Assembly (NCBI RefSeq): GCF_014041995.1
Contig: NZ_CP059492.1
Coordinates: 2,294,001-2,358,000, forward strand
DNA length: 64,000 bases
Direction: 5' to 3'
Source: Changpingibacter yushuensis
Lineage (GTDB): Bacteria; Actinomycetota; Actinomycetes; Actinomycetales; Actinomycetaceae
Part shown: one piece after another, positions 37,801-45,037 of the stretch
How positions within the stretch are numbered: the first letter of the stretch is position 1
Layout of the letters: every line of letters begins with the position of its first letter
Position numbers and translations under genes: made by a program
Notes under the pieces: generated by a model
Databases searched by the model: none
Told to the model about the DNA's origin: nothing
Seen by the model: the letters and a program-made list of their open reading frames with translations, nothing else

Positions 37801-40800
37801 TTGTCCCATGTGAGGGTCATCCAATAGGGCGCAGTCATGCCCCATGTTCCCCAGGCGTCGGACTCTTGTGCCACCGGGAACGTTGTATTTCCGTCGTTGA
37901 CGGCCGCCACGCTGTTCCAGCCGGTGACTTTCGAAGCGGCCGCCGTGGCTTCCGGAGCCACATTGGTCTTCGAAGCTTCGCCACCCGCATTGGTTACGGC
38001 TACGTCAACGGAACTCGTCTGCTCGCCATCATCTGCGGAGAGCCTCAGGACGTAATCACCCTCAGCTGTGAACAGCACATCCGTCGTTTCTGATGAGCTG
38101 TTGGCAAACACTGCCTGACCATCAACCGGTGCAGAGACTACCGTCCACTTGGTCGTCAAGGTGCCGGAAGGTAAGCCGTCGTCCGAAACCGTTCCCACCA
38201 GCCGCGCCTTGTTCGCAGCGCTGTATGTGGAGTCCTCGTATGCTTGGACCTTTGGCGCCGCATTGGTAGATTCTGGCAATTCAGCACTAGTGCTCATTGC
38301 CTGGATTTCCTTCACGCCAGTAGCCTTACCAGCCGCATGTTTGACCGTGAGTCTGATCTTCGACGTCTCAACCGGCGTGAATTGAACACGATTGTAGTTT
38401 GCGGTGGCGTACACGGGTGTGCGCGCTTGGTTCTGGACAGCAACCCATTCGCTGCCATTCCAGTATTCAATGAGGTAATACTGCGGAGCAGCGTAGCCAG
38501 ATACCGTTGCCGACGACGACGTCCGGTAGAAATAGACCCTCGTTTCGTTGATTTCCTGTGTGGATCCGAAATCGACTACGAGACTATCGTCTGAGTTTGG
38601 ACTTCCCGCGGTTCCCCAGAATGGCTCATTGATTGTTGTGCCGTTGACTGCAGCTTCTGCCTCACGACCCGTTGCTTCAAATGACGCCTCGACCGAGGCA
38701 CCACGTGCGACATTTGTCGAGCCAACTGTGTCCGGCGCAATTGCCACTCCAGCCTTAGCGAAAACATCCACGATCCGTGAATCGGAATCGTAGGTGACCT
38801 CTGTGGCGCTCAACAGAGCACTTGCCTTTTCGTAGGTCACGGTCGCAGTGGAATCATCACTCAGTTCAACAGTTCCAGATTCTGGGTCATAGATCAGTCC
38901 GGTCAAGGTGTCCGTAGTGAATACGCGTTCACCGTCGATGTACGCCGAGTAGCCGGCGGGCCCGCCATAGTGCGATCCGTCTTTATCCCACACAATGGTC
39001 ACGTCAGAATCGTGGTACCTGATGTTGTTCGCAGTGAAGTAGTCCCACTCAATGTCGATCGGGTTAAGCTCCAGCATGTCGTCGTCGCGCGCCTGGAAAC
39101 CAATTGGCCCCTCAATCATCGCGAAGTTGGTTGTGCCAAGAATCGTGTGGTGAATCCATGATCGGTATCCGATACTGCCGCCGTCCTCAGCACTTCCGTT
39201 GGCCCAAAACTCGTTCTGATTTGGAAGACGATTGTCACCATCTTGGTAGTGTGCCCAGGCATTCCAGTAGAGCAACTGTTTGTACATCTCGGGTGTGATG
39301 TAGTCCGAGTCATAATCACGCAATGCGCTCGCCATGATTCGGAACAAGACTGTCGAGTTAATAACCGAGAAGTTGTTGGACCCTTCCTCAGGGGAGACCG
39401 CTTTGTCCACCTGGTTCGCTGTGAAAAAGGGGAACACCGGGTATTGGTCAGCATCCGCAAACAGGCGCAGAGCTTCAACATACTTTTCGTCGTAATCAGC
39501 ATCGCCCTTTTGCGGCATCAGACCTACAGCGTACGGAAAGTAGTTGTTGGTTTCCTTGTATGGATTAAGCGCACCGTCAGAGACCATGCGATGTTTGAGC
39601 AGGTTACCCGTTAGTCCAACTTCGTCTGCCGTATCCGTCTCGTCTTCCCACAGGTAGGTTAGAACGGCGCTGCGCACGCGCTGCGCGAGGTTCGTCATGC
39701 GTTCCTCACCGTCCGTGTCACCAGCAATTCGGTAGAAATCAGCAGCTGCCAAAGCATTTGAGTAGAGGTATGCACTTTCAGTTCGGTCCATCGAACCGGA
39801 CCGCCAGTGGAAAGAGACGGCGTCGGCGTCGTTGCCTGTCATGGCTCCCCAGCTGTACTCAATCAGCCCGTTATCGTTGGAGTCGTAAGCATCGAGCAAT
39901 CCCGTCACGTCATGTTCTGAGTGCCGGGCGAGGGTCTCTCCCACTTCGCCGGGAGCGCCATGCATTTCGTAGGCCCGCCACGCGGCCTCAGTAATGTACT
40001 GAGTGTATGAGTTGGACCAGTTGGCGGGGTCTCCCGGATTATCAACAAACTTGTAGCTCTTTGAGGTCTCGCCTGCAGAGAGCGCCGTACCGAGAGAGTA
40101 CTCGGGACTACGTAAGTACTTGAGATCGTCAATGAACATCCCGGCTGTCAAGACAATGGCATTGTTGTATCCCAGGACGCCTTCCATCGTTGTAGGAAAC
40201 TGGTAGTCGTTGCCAGATACGTCTGCATCCAACGTGTTGTATCGCAGCAGCCACCACCGATAGAACAAGGTCTTATCAATGTTTGCTTCAGGAGTCTCCA
40301 AGTACACGATGTTCTCAGCCCACCACTCGTTGTAGGTGGTCACGTGATTCGTGTAGGCAGCGGCGGGTGTGGCAGCACGAACCTCTTCATACTCAGTCAG
40401 AGACTCAGGGTTCTCCTCCGTTATGAAGCCCAACTGAAGCTTGGTGGAAACACTTCCGGATGCCGGAATCTCAAAGGTTCCAGCTAGCTTTGCGCCCGAT
40501 GGAGCAAAACCGTCACCGGAGAACTGCGGGTAGAGGGTGGTGATGTTATTGAGCGCCTGCTCCTGTCCCTTCAGTTCATCGCCCACCGTTTGGGTTGCAT
40601 GCGGCGAAGCGGCCTCAAGAGTGACCACAGCTCCTGCAGACCCAGAAATCTCCAAGTTCGCCACCATGACGTTCTGGTCCGTGATGAACTTGTTCTGGAC
40701 AATTCGCAGACCGCTCCCCTCGAACACGCTGTGGAAGTACGAGGGCGTCTGCTTACGCTCTGAGGATTTCTCACTCAACGTTACCGAGGCGCCATTCACT

Positions 40801-41249
40801 TTGACCGTGATCGTGAAGCCATCGCCCTTTCCGGCTGACTCCCAATAGGCCACATCTCCCGACCACCCAAGGGCGGTGGGTCTGTGGGTCTTCATGAAGA
40901 GTGCTCGCCCTCTCGTGAACGCAACGGCGTTCTCGGTGGAGTCGTACATTGGACCAGTGCGAGCGAGCATCCGATCCATCCAAAAGTCTTTTTCGGTGCT
41001 GGTACCAGCTCCGTTGGCCACGTCTTCATCGAACACGGCTCCGAGATAGCTGGATTCTGGGGTGTACTGAACACCCGTTGAAGGAACAGGGTTAGCGTCA
41101 CCTGTAAATGTTGGGTACCCCAGAGAACTCTGCGGCTTCTCGTCGTCGGGAACTGCACTTGCTATTGGGCTTGTAGCGCCCAGCGCGACGAGTGCGGCAA
41201 GTCCCACACCCACCGTTCGCCTGAGCCACTGCTTTCCGCCTGATGTCAC
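34884..41249 (-). CDS. Giant secreted glycosidase, GH121-like (HypBA2-type beta-L-arabinobiosidase candidate)
   Basis: A 2121-residue exported enzyme from GTG 41249, which has GGAG eight bases upstream and puts the signal peptide at the very N-terminus; an ATG 11 codons earlier (41282) lacks a ribosome site. Residues about 50-790 form an (alpha/alpha)6 six-hairpin catalytic region (MEGVLGYNNAIVLTAGMFIDDL; NGLIEYSWGAMTGND; PNQNEFWANGS). Then follow F5/8C domains (about 840-985, 1085-1220, 1535-1670), Big_4 Ig domains (1225-1360), other Ig-like repeats and a C-terminal FG-GAP-like module (1890-2121). Size, fold and neighbours match HypBA2 (GH121), which releases beta-arabinobiose from hydroxyproline-linked arabinan. 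GH142 or another GH63-like family are alternatives, because family-specific catalytic residues were not checked. Confidence 0.78.
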   Translation of the reverse strand: MTSGGKQWLRRTVGVGLAALVALGATSPIASAVPDDEKPQSSLGYPTFTGDANPVPSTGVQYTPESSYLGAVFDEDVANGAGTSTEKDFWMDRMLARTGPMYDSTENAVAFTRGRALFMKTHRPTALGWSGDVAYWESAGKGDGFTITVKVNGASVTLSEKSSERKQTPSYFHSVFEGSGLRIVQNKFITDQNVMVANLEISGSAGAVVTLEAASPHATQTVGDELKGQEQALNNITTLYPQFSGDGFAPSGAKLAGTFEIPASGSVSTKLQLGFITEENPESLTEYEEVRAATPAAAYTNHVTTYNEWWAENIVYLETPEANIDKTLFYRWWLLRYNTLDADVSGNDYQFPTTMEGVLGYNNAIVLTAGMFIDDLKYLRSPEYSLGTALSAGETSKSYKFVDNPGDPANWSNSYTQYITEAAWRAYEMHGAPGEVGETLARHSEHDVTGLLDAYDSNDNGLIEYSWGAMTGNDADAVSFHWRSGSMDRTESAYLYSNALAAADFYRIAGDTDGEERMTNLAQRVRSAVLTYLWEDETDTADEVGLTGNLLKHRMVSDGALNPYKETNNYFPYAVGLMPQKGDADYDEKYVEALRLFADADQYPVFPFFTANQVDKAVSPEEGSNNFSVINSTVLFRIMASALRDYDSDYITPEMYKQLLYWNAWAHYQDGDNRLPNQNEFWANGSAEDGGSIGYRSWIHHTILGTTNFAMIEGPIGFQARDDDMLELNPIDIEWDYFTANNIRYHDSDVTIVWDKDGSHYGGPAGYSAYIDGERVFTTDTLTGLIYDPESGTVELSDDSTATVTYEKASALLSATEVTYDSDSRIVDVFAKAGVAIAPDTVGSTNVARGASVEASFEATGREAEAAVNGTTINEPFWGTAGSPNSDDSLVVDFGSTQEINETRVYFYRTSSSATVSGYAAPQYYLIEYWNGSEWVAVQNQARTPVYATANYNRVQFTPVETSKIRLTVKHAAGKATGVKEIQAMSTSAELPESTNAAPKVQAYEDSTYSAANKARLVGTVSDDGLPSGTLTTKWTVVSAPVDGQAVFANSSSETTDVLFTAEGDYVLRLSADDGEQTSSVDVAVTNAGGEASKTNVAPEATAAASKVTGWNSVAAVNDGNTTFPVAQESDAWGTWGMTAPYWMTLTWDKEQRIDETAILFHDDGGGVRTPASWKIEYLDSSGQWKDVGNASAYPNVHGQLNHATFDAVSTTSLRVAITKHNDGYPGIVEWEAYAQEPVSVQSTNVRTSIGTEPALPNTVEVTYSDGSLVSRQVSWQEINANDLEREGNFDVYGSVAGTSILAKATVWVRATDAVQVNVIDPTAVTTKVGVAPAMPQSVNVLYNDGSRETVAVEWDAIDAASWANAGEFEVLGSIAGTDKRASGTVTVVGTAEPVVDLSASSDPGESGWYGSSVDVSATASDPEGADLHVQIQVGGVWQDYAGPVTISAQGQNEVRARATAADGRTSKDAVLTVSIDSAAPVVAPSFNETTRYMSISATDSASGVDTVEYRIGEGGDWEAYEKQFVVDQAGTVYFRASDKAGNTSDVTSLDVGVAPDGWRKNVAPDAEPTVSAVTTWNSAAGLNDLRDLTSGGQTGAWGTWGLSGDTQTAQLTWDQPQTVDTTRIQFFDDGGGMDLPASWKLEYLDSSGDWAEVPNVSGYPTSEDEYVEVTHDPVTTTALRAVLTKSSSGYVGIIEWEVYGPNVNPTISVPAANLAPSDSFQVSIAHAVPDSTYELTLQPGAFDLGTIKVEADGAGSAQVQLPSSIAAGEYTVQASSGSSLLKAGINVVVPEEPSNDASLASVTVAGTVVNLATEALSVEVPDPKSVTSEDVVAVANSPEASVGVTVKESVVTIVVTSQSGKTQTYTITLKKAKPVDPTDPVDQTPVVDRTANVFFQDSIVQGIARTGMRVAQADQILAGDFDGDGVDTLVARNGRTYTFFASNRSESQTYSIIYGKSLSSPVVGDFDGDGRDDIAVRNPGSATFHVKFNHDGKLTGGQSDTTVTYGRSSDVPVAGDWDGDGTDTIGVKRGNKFYLRDELKGGQADRSFVYGRATDTAVVGDFDGAHGDSIAVIRGTTVYVKNTLSGGSADTTQVYGRAGDLRVAGDWFGTGTDTFAAFRK

Positions 41250-41319
41250 TGTCTTCTCTCCACTCTGAAAGTCGAACCCCATCGGTCGCGATACATTGGA
41301 ACACAGCTAGCTTTTGTGC

Positions 41320-41331
41320 GAAAGCGTTTTC
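41320..41331. promoter_or_regulatory. LacI-type operator-like site
   Basis: GAAAGCGTTTTC, an inverted repeat with central CG, in the divergent promoter between the GH121-like and binding-protein genes. A second half-like site lies 21 bp away. Likely target of the LacI domain encoded at 47153-48238. Confidence 0.55.
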
Positions 41332-41340
41332 TGCATTTTC

Positions 41341-41352
41341 GAAACTCGTTTC
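41341..41352. promoter_or_regulatory. LacI-type operator-like site
   Basis: GAAACTCGTTTC, perfect 5-bp arms around TC. It is spaced 21 bp, two helical turns, from the site at 41320, so both could be bound on one DNA face. Confidence 0.45.
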
Positions 41353-41403
41353 CCCATGTCATATCACCTATTGATTTCACAGATCTTTTCATGCCACTTC
41401 ACT

Positions 41404-41417
41404 GGAAAACGTTTTCC
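41404..41417. promoter_or_regulatory. LacI-type operator, perfect palindrome
   Basis: GGAAAACGTTTTCC, a 14-bp perfect palindrome with the central CG of LacI-family sites, about 155 bp upstream of the GH121-like start and on the minus-strand side of the intergenic region. Confidence 0.7.
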
Positions 41418-41654
41418 TCGGCGGAAAAAGGTTCGCCGCACGCGTCACCAATGGCTCAAACACCTCGTTTTCAGGACAAGTGGTGCACACTACCCCGCAC
41501 GCCCTTAGCGCACCACAGCCCGGTGCGAAAGCGCCGCCGTTATAGAACGCGGACCTAAAAACATGCTGCACACGCCTCAGAAACTGGTAGAAATCCAGAA
41601 AACTCAATGCTGCGATACTCGGTTGAATCGGCACGATAATCGTGTAAGTTTCGT

Positions 41655-41672
41655 AACGAAAGCGCTTTCGTT
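41655..41672. promoter_or_regulatory. LacI-type operator, 18-bp perfect palindrome
   Basis: AACGAAAGCGCTTTCGTT, the longest of the four sites, 106 bp upstream of the binding-protein start. It is well placed to control the plus-strand transporter/GH127 operon. The core is similar to the sites at 41320 and 41404. Confidence 0.78.
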
Positions 41673-41777
41673 CTTTCGCAAGTAGTGATCGTAATCGAGC
41701 AACGTTGCTCCCCGCACACAACCGCCGGGTCACGCACGGCACTGCTTGGACAAAACAAAGAAGTTTGAGGAGCAGAA

Positions 41778-43070
41778 ATGACATACATTCGGCCGACACG
41801 GCGAGGTGCCGCCGTCGCAGCTGTCGCTGCGCTCATGGTCACTGGTCTGGCTGCATGCGGTTCAGACGATAATTCTGATGGAGCAAACGCAACATCCGGA
41901 GATTCCGGAGAAGTCACGATGTGGAGCCGCGCTCCGCTAGAGCGTCAAGCCACGAATGCCGTAGACGCCTACAACGCAAACCACGATACACAGATCAAGC
42001 TTGAGATTCTTCCGAACGACGACGTCGAAGGAAAGGTGGGCGCCGCTGTCCAGACCGACACGTTGCCATGTCTGCTTGCCGGCGACGTCGTACGCGTTCC
42101 CTACTGGACCCAACAGGGCGTCTTCGCAGACATCACCGACAAGATCGATAGCCTCGAGAACCTCGACGACCTCGCGGTCGGCCATATCGAAGCAGGAACC
42201 TACGAAGGCTCCAAGTACACCTTGCCGTTCGTTCAGGACATCTCGGTGCTCGTCTGGAACAAGGATCTCTACCAGGAGGCCGGCCTCGATCCGGAGAAGG
42301 GCCCCACCAACCTTGATGAGTTTGTTGATCAGGCCGAGGCCGTGGCGGCACTCAACAAGGACGGCGTCTCGGGTTCGTACTTGTCCGGGCAGTCAGGTGG
42401 CGCATTGGTCTTCACACTCTTCCCCTCGGTCTGGGCCGACGGCGAAGAAGTCATGAACGCTGACGGCACTGAAGCACTCCTTGACTCGGATTCCGCAGCA
42501 GCAGTCTTTGACGCTTACCGCGAGCTCGCCGAGACCACCAACGGTTTGGGCGCAGGTTCGCAAGAAGAAACGGGTGCAACATGGACTGCCCCGTTCGCGG
42601 AAGGCAACGTGGGCGTCATGCCCTACCCGTTCACTTCCGTATCGGGACTCTTCGATACCGCAGACTTCGAGATCGGCGTTTCGGGCATTCCCGGCTCCAC
42701 CGGTGGCTCGTCAACCTTCCTCGGTGGCGACGCAATCGGCATCTCATCCTCTTGCCAGAACGTTGACGGTGCTTGGGACTTCCTTTCATGGCTCATGACC
42801 GATGACGCCCAGCAGGAAGTCTTTGCCGACAACAATGACACCGCGGCCAACCTATCCGTCCTCAAGAACGGATACGCCGACGCCGATCCTCGCACACAGA
42901 TTGCCAACGCTGTGATCGAAAACGGACGCACGCCGGCCTCGGTCAACTTCAACGAAGCCTTCAACGCCGCAGGTAGCCCGTGGCAACTACTTATTCAGAA
43001 TGCAGTGTGGGGCGACGATGACTCGTTGACAGACGACAACGCCGCAATTACGGCAATACTCGGCCAGTAG
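41778..43070 (+). CDS. Oligosaccharide ABC transporter binding lipoprotein (CUT1 family)
   Basis: A 430-residue extracellular solute-binding lipoprotein. Lipobox LAAC near residue 27 follows MTYIRPTRRGAAVAAVAALMVTG. The mature part is SBP_bac_1-like (EVTMWSRAPLERQATNAVDAYN; FVQDISVLVWNKDLYQEAGLDPEKGPTNLDEFV). CUT1 binding proteins bind di- and oligosaccharides. The neighbouring GH121-like, GH43 and GH127 genes suggest beta-arabinobiose or a related arabino-oligosaccharide. Strong GAGGAG ribosome site. First gene of the plus-strand operon. Confidence 0.93.
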   Translation: MTYIRPTRRGAAVAAVAALMVTGLAACGSDDNSDGANATSGDSGEVTMWSRAPLERQATNAVDAYNANHDTQIKLEILPNDDVEGKVGAAVQTDTLPCLLAGDVVRVPYWTQQGVFADITDKIDSLENLDDLAVGHIEAGTYEGSKYTLPFVQDISVLVWNKDLYQEAGLDPEKGPTNLDEFVDQAEAVAALNKDGVSGSYLSGQSGGALVFTLFPSVWADGEEVMNADGTEALLDSDSAAAVFDAYRELAETTNGLGAGSQEETGATWTAPFAEGNVGVMPYPFTSVSGLFDTADFEIGVSGIPGSTGGSSTFLGGDAIGISSSCQNVDGAWDFLSWLMTDDAQQEVFADNNDTAANLSVLKNGYADADPRTQIANAVIENGRTPASVNFNEAFNAAGSPWQLLIQNAVWGDDDSLTDDNAAITAILGQ

Positions 43071-43132
43071 CCGCACCAAACGCCAGCACGCCTGTATCCT
43101 CCTGCATGGCGTGTCGGCACACCATCCCCAAG

Positions 43133-43166
43133 GAGCTGCGCCGGAGGACAACCTCCGGCGCAGCTC
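43133..43166 (+). terminator. Intercistronic stem-loop abutting the permease start
   Basis: A 15-bp perfect stem (43133-43147 with 43152-43166), loop ACAA. It ends one base before the first ATG of the permease frame and buries both GGAGG-like sequences. Likely a partial terminator or mRNA stabiliser behind the binding-protein gene that may also restrain permease translation. Confidence 0.82.
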
Positions 43167-44216
43167 ATGACAGACATGGACGACATCATGGTAAGAAAGA
43201 GCCCATCGGGTACGGAGGGACAAGGGCTGCGCGAGCGGCTGGCCCCACCCAGGCGCGTACCCAACGCAGTCAAGGAACATGAGGATGTGCGCGCATCTCG
43301 GGGCCATCAGGGCATCGTGAAAGGACCCTCCCGATCCGAAGTGCTTGGCAACCGGCTCGGCTGGACCTTTGTCTCACCCACGCTCCTCATCATTGCGCTA
43401 CTGTTCATCGCGCCGATTGTGCTCGTCTTTGTCATGGCAGCCACCAAGTGGACGTTGATGGGAGGCCAGCAGGACGTCAACTTTCCGGAGAACTTCCACA
43501 AAGTCTTTGCTGACCCACTGCTCATGGACTCGGCCTGGTTCACACTGAAATACACGTTTGCAACCACCTTCATCATCATGCCCATCGCACTGGGGCTGGC
43601 GATGTTAGTTCAAGAATCGCGGCGCTGGAACAACATCATCCGCACGGCAATTCTCCTGCCGTCGGCTCTTGGTATTGCGTCGTCGTCGCTCTTGTTCTAC
43701 GCCCTCTACTCGCCCCAGGTGGGCCCGCTCAATTCGATTCTGGCCAAGCTTGGACTCATGGAACAAAACGCGTCGCTGCTGGGCTCTCCCAATGGAGCCT
43801 TGTGGGCAACGGTTTTCCTCGTGGTGTGGCGATTCTCGGGCTATTACATGCTGCTGACTATGGTTGGCCTCCAAGCGATACCACCCGACGTCTACGAGGC
43901 TGCCAAGATTGACGGGGCCAACCGCTTCCAATCCTTTATGAATATCACGCTGCCTCTCCTCAAACCCACCCTGGCGATGACGTGGATCATGTCCATCACG
44001 GGTTCGTTGCTGGCATTCGATCAGTTCTACGTACTGACGAAGGGTGGGCCCAATAACTCGACAGTCACTGTGGTTCAGCTCATCTACAAGTACGCATTCG
44101 AGACGAAGAAGGATCTGGGTATGGCCGCAGCGCTCTCGGTCATCGTCCTCGTGGCCCTGGTGGTCATCAACTTCTTCATGCTCAAATCCATGGGCGTCAA
44201 CGACGAGGAGGACTAA
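43167..44216 (+). CDS. ABC transporter permease (CUT1, MalF-like)
   Basis: A 349-residue inner-membrane subunit with a hydrophilic N-terminus of about 65 residues, six membrane helices and the EAA loop EAAKIDGANRFQSFMNITLPLLKP, which contacts the ATPase. The start is uncertain. ATG 43167 touches a stem-loop and has no free ribosome site, and ATG 43188 is an alternative with little better support. The next gene starts 3 nt past the stop. Confidence 0.92.
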   Translation: MTDMDDIMVRKSPSGTEGQGLRERLAPPRRVPNAVKEHEDVRASRGHQGIVKGPSRSEVLGNRLGWTFVSPTLLIIALLFIAPIVLVFVMAATKWTLMGGQQDVNFPENFHKVFADPLLMDSAWFTLKYTFATTFIIMPIALGLAMLVQESRRWNNIIRTAILLPSALGIASSSLLFYALYSPQVGPLNSILAKLGLMEQNASLLGSPNGALWATVFLVVWRFSGYYMLLTMVGLQAIPPDVYEAAKIDGANRFQSFMNITLPLLKPTLAMTWIMSITGSLLAFDQFYVLTKGGPNNSTVTVVQLIYKYAFETKKDLGMAAALSVIVLVALVVINFFMLKSMGVNDEED

Positions 44217-44219
44217 GAG

Positions 44220-45032
44220 ATGAAAAATGCAAAGAAGAGCTTCTACTATCTTCTCACTACCCTCCTCATCCTCACCTTTATCGCACCGCTTGCGTGGGCG
44301 CTGTACAACTCGGTCGCACCCAACCCGGGCACGGCTCAAACCGACGGGTTTGGATTCGCCAATTACTCCACGTTGGCCAACTACGGCTCGGGCATCTGGA
44401 CCTACATTGGAAATTCTCTGGCAGTTTCGGTGGTTGCCGTCCTAGCCGTGTTGATTGCGACGACGACGGGTGGCTACGCCTTCGCCCGATACAACTTCAA
44501 AGGCAAGAACGCGAGCTTCCTCCTGGTGCTCTCCGTCATGATGGTTCCCTACGCGGCACTCCTCATACCACTCATCGTGTGGATGAAGGACATCAACATG
44601 CAGAACTCACTCATCGGAGTGGGCATCATCCTCGCTCTTTTCCAGTTACCCTTCGGCACATTCATGATGCGCAACGCGTTCTCCGGAGTGCCACGGGAAC
44701 TTGAAGAAGCCGCAATGGTCGATGGTTGTGGGCCATTCCGGGCCTTCTGGAAGGTCGCCGTGCCCGCTGTGCGGCCCGCACTCGTGAGCGTTGGCCTGCT
44801 GACATTCCTCTTCGCCTGGAACGATTTTATGGTCTCCCTTTACCTCCTTAGCTCCGATAAAGCCCCACTGCCGCTTGCCATGGTGAACATGCGTCAGCAG
44901 GTCATGGGCGTGATCGACTACGGCGTCACCACTGCTGGAGTTGTCGTGCTGACGATTCCCGCGATGATCTTGTTCCTGTCCTTGCAGAAGTATTACGTCA
45001 AGGGCTTCACTTCCGGCGCGGTTAAAGGCTGA
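44220..45032 (+). CDS. ABC transporter permease (CUT1, MalG-like)
   Basis: A 270-residue partner permease with six helices and the EAA motif EEAAMVDGCGPFRAFWKVAVPAVRP. No ATPase gene follows; many actinobacterial CUT1 systems share one MsmK-type ATPase encoded elsewhere. The GH127 gene starts 5 nt past the stop, tying import to intracellular hydrolysis. Confidence 0.94.
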   Translation: MKNAKKSFYYLLTTLLILTFIAPLAWALYNSVAPNPGTAQTDGFGFANYSTLANYGSGIWTYIGNSLAVSVVAVLAVLIATTTGGYAFARYNFKGKNASFLLVLSVMMVPYAALLIPLIVWMKDINMQNSLIGVGIILALFQLPFGTFMMRNAFSGVPRELEEAAMVDGCGPFRAFWKVAVPAVRPALVSVGLLTFLFAWNDFMVSLYLLSSDKAPLPLAMVNMRQQVMGVIDYGVTTAGVVVLTIPAMILFLSLQKYYVKGFTSGAVKG

Positions 45033-45037
45033 CACCC

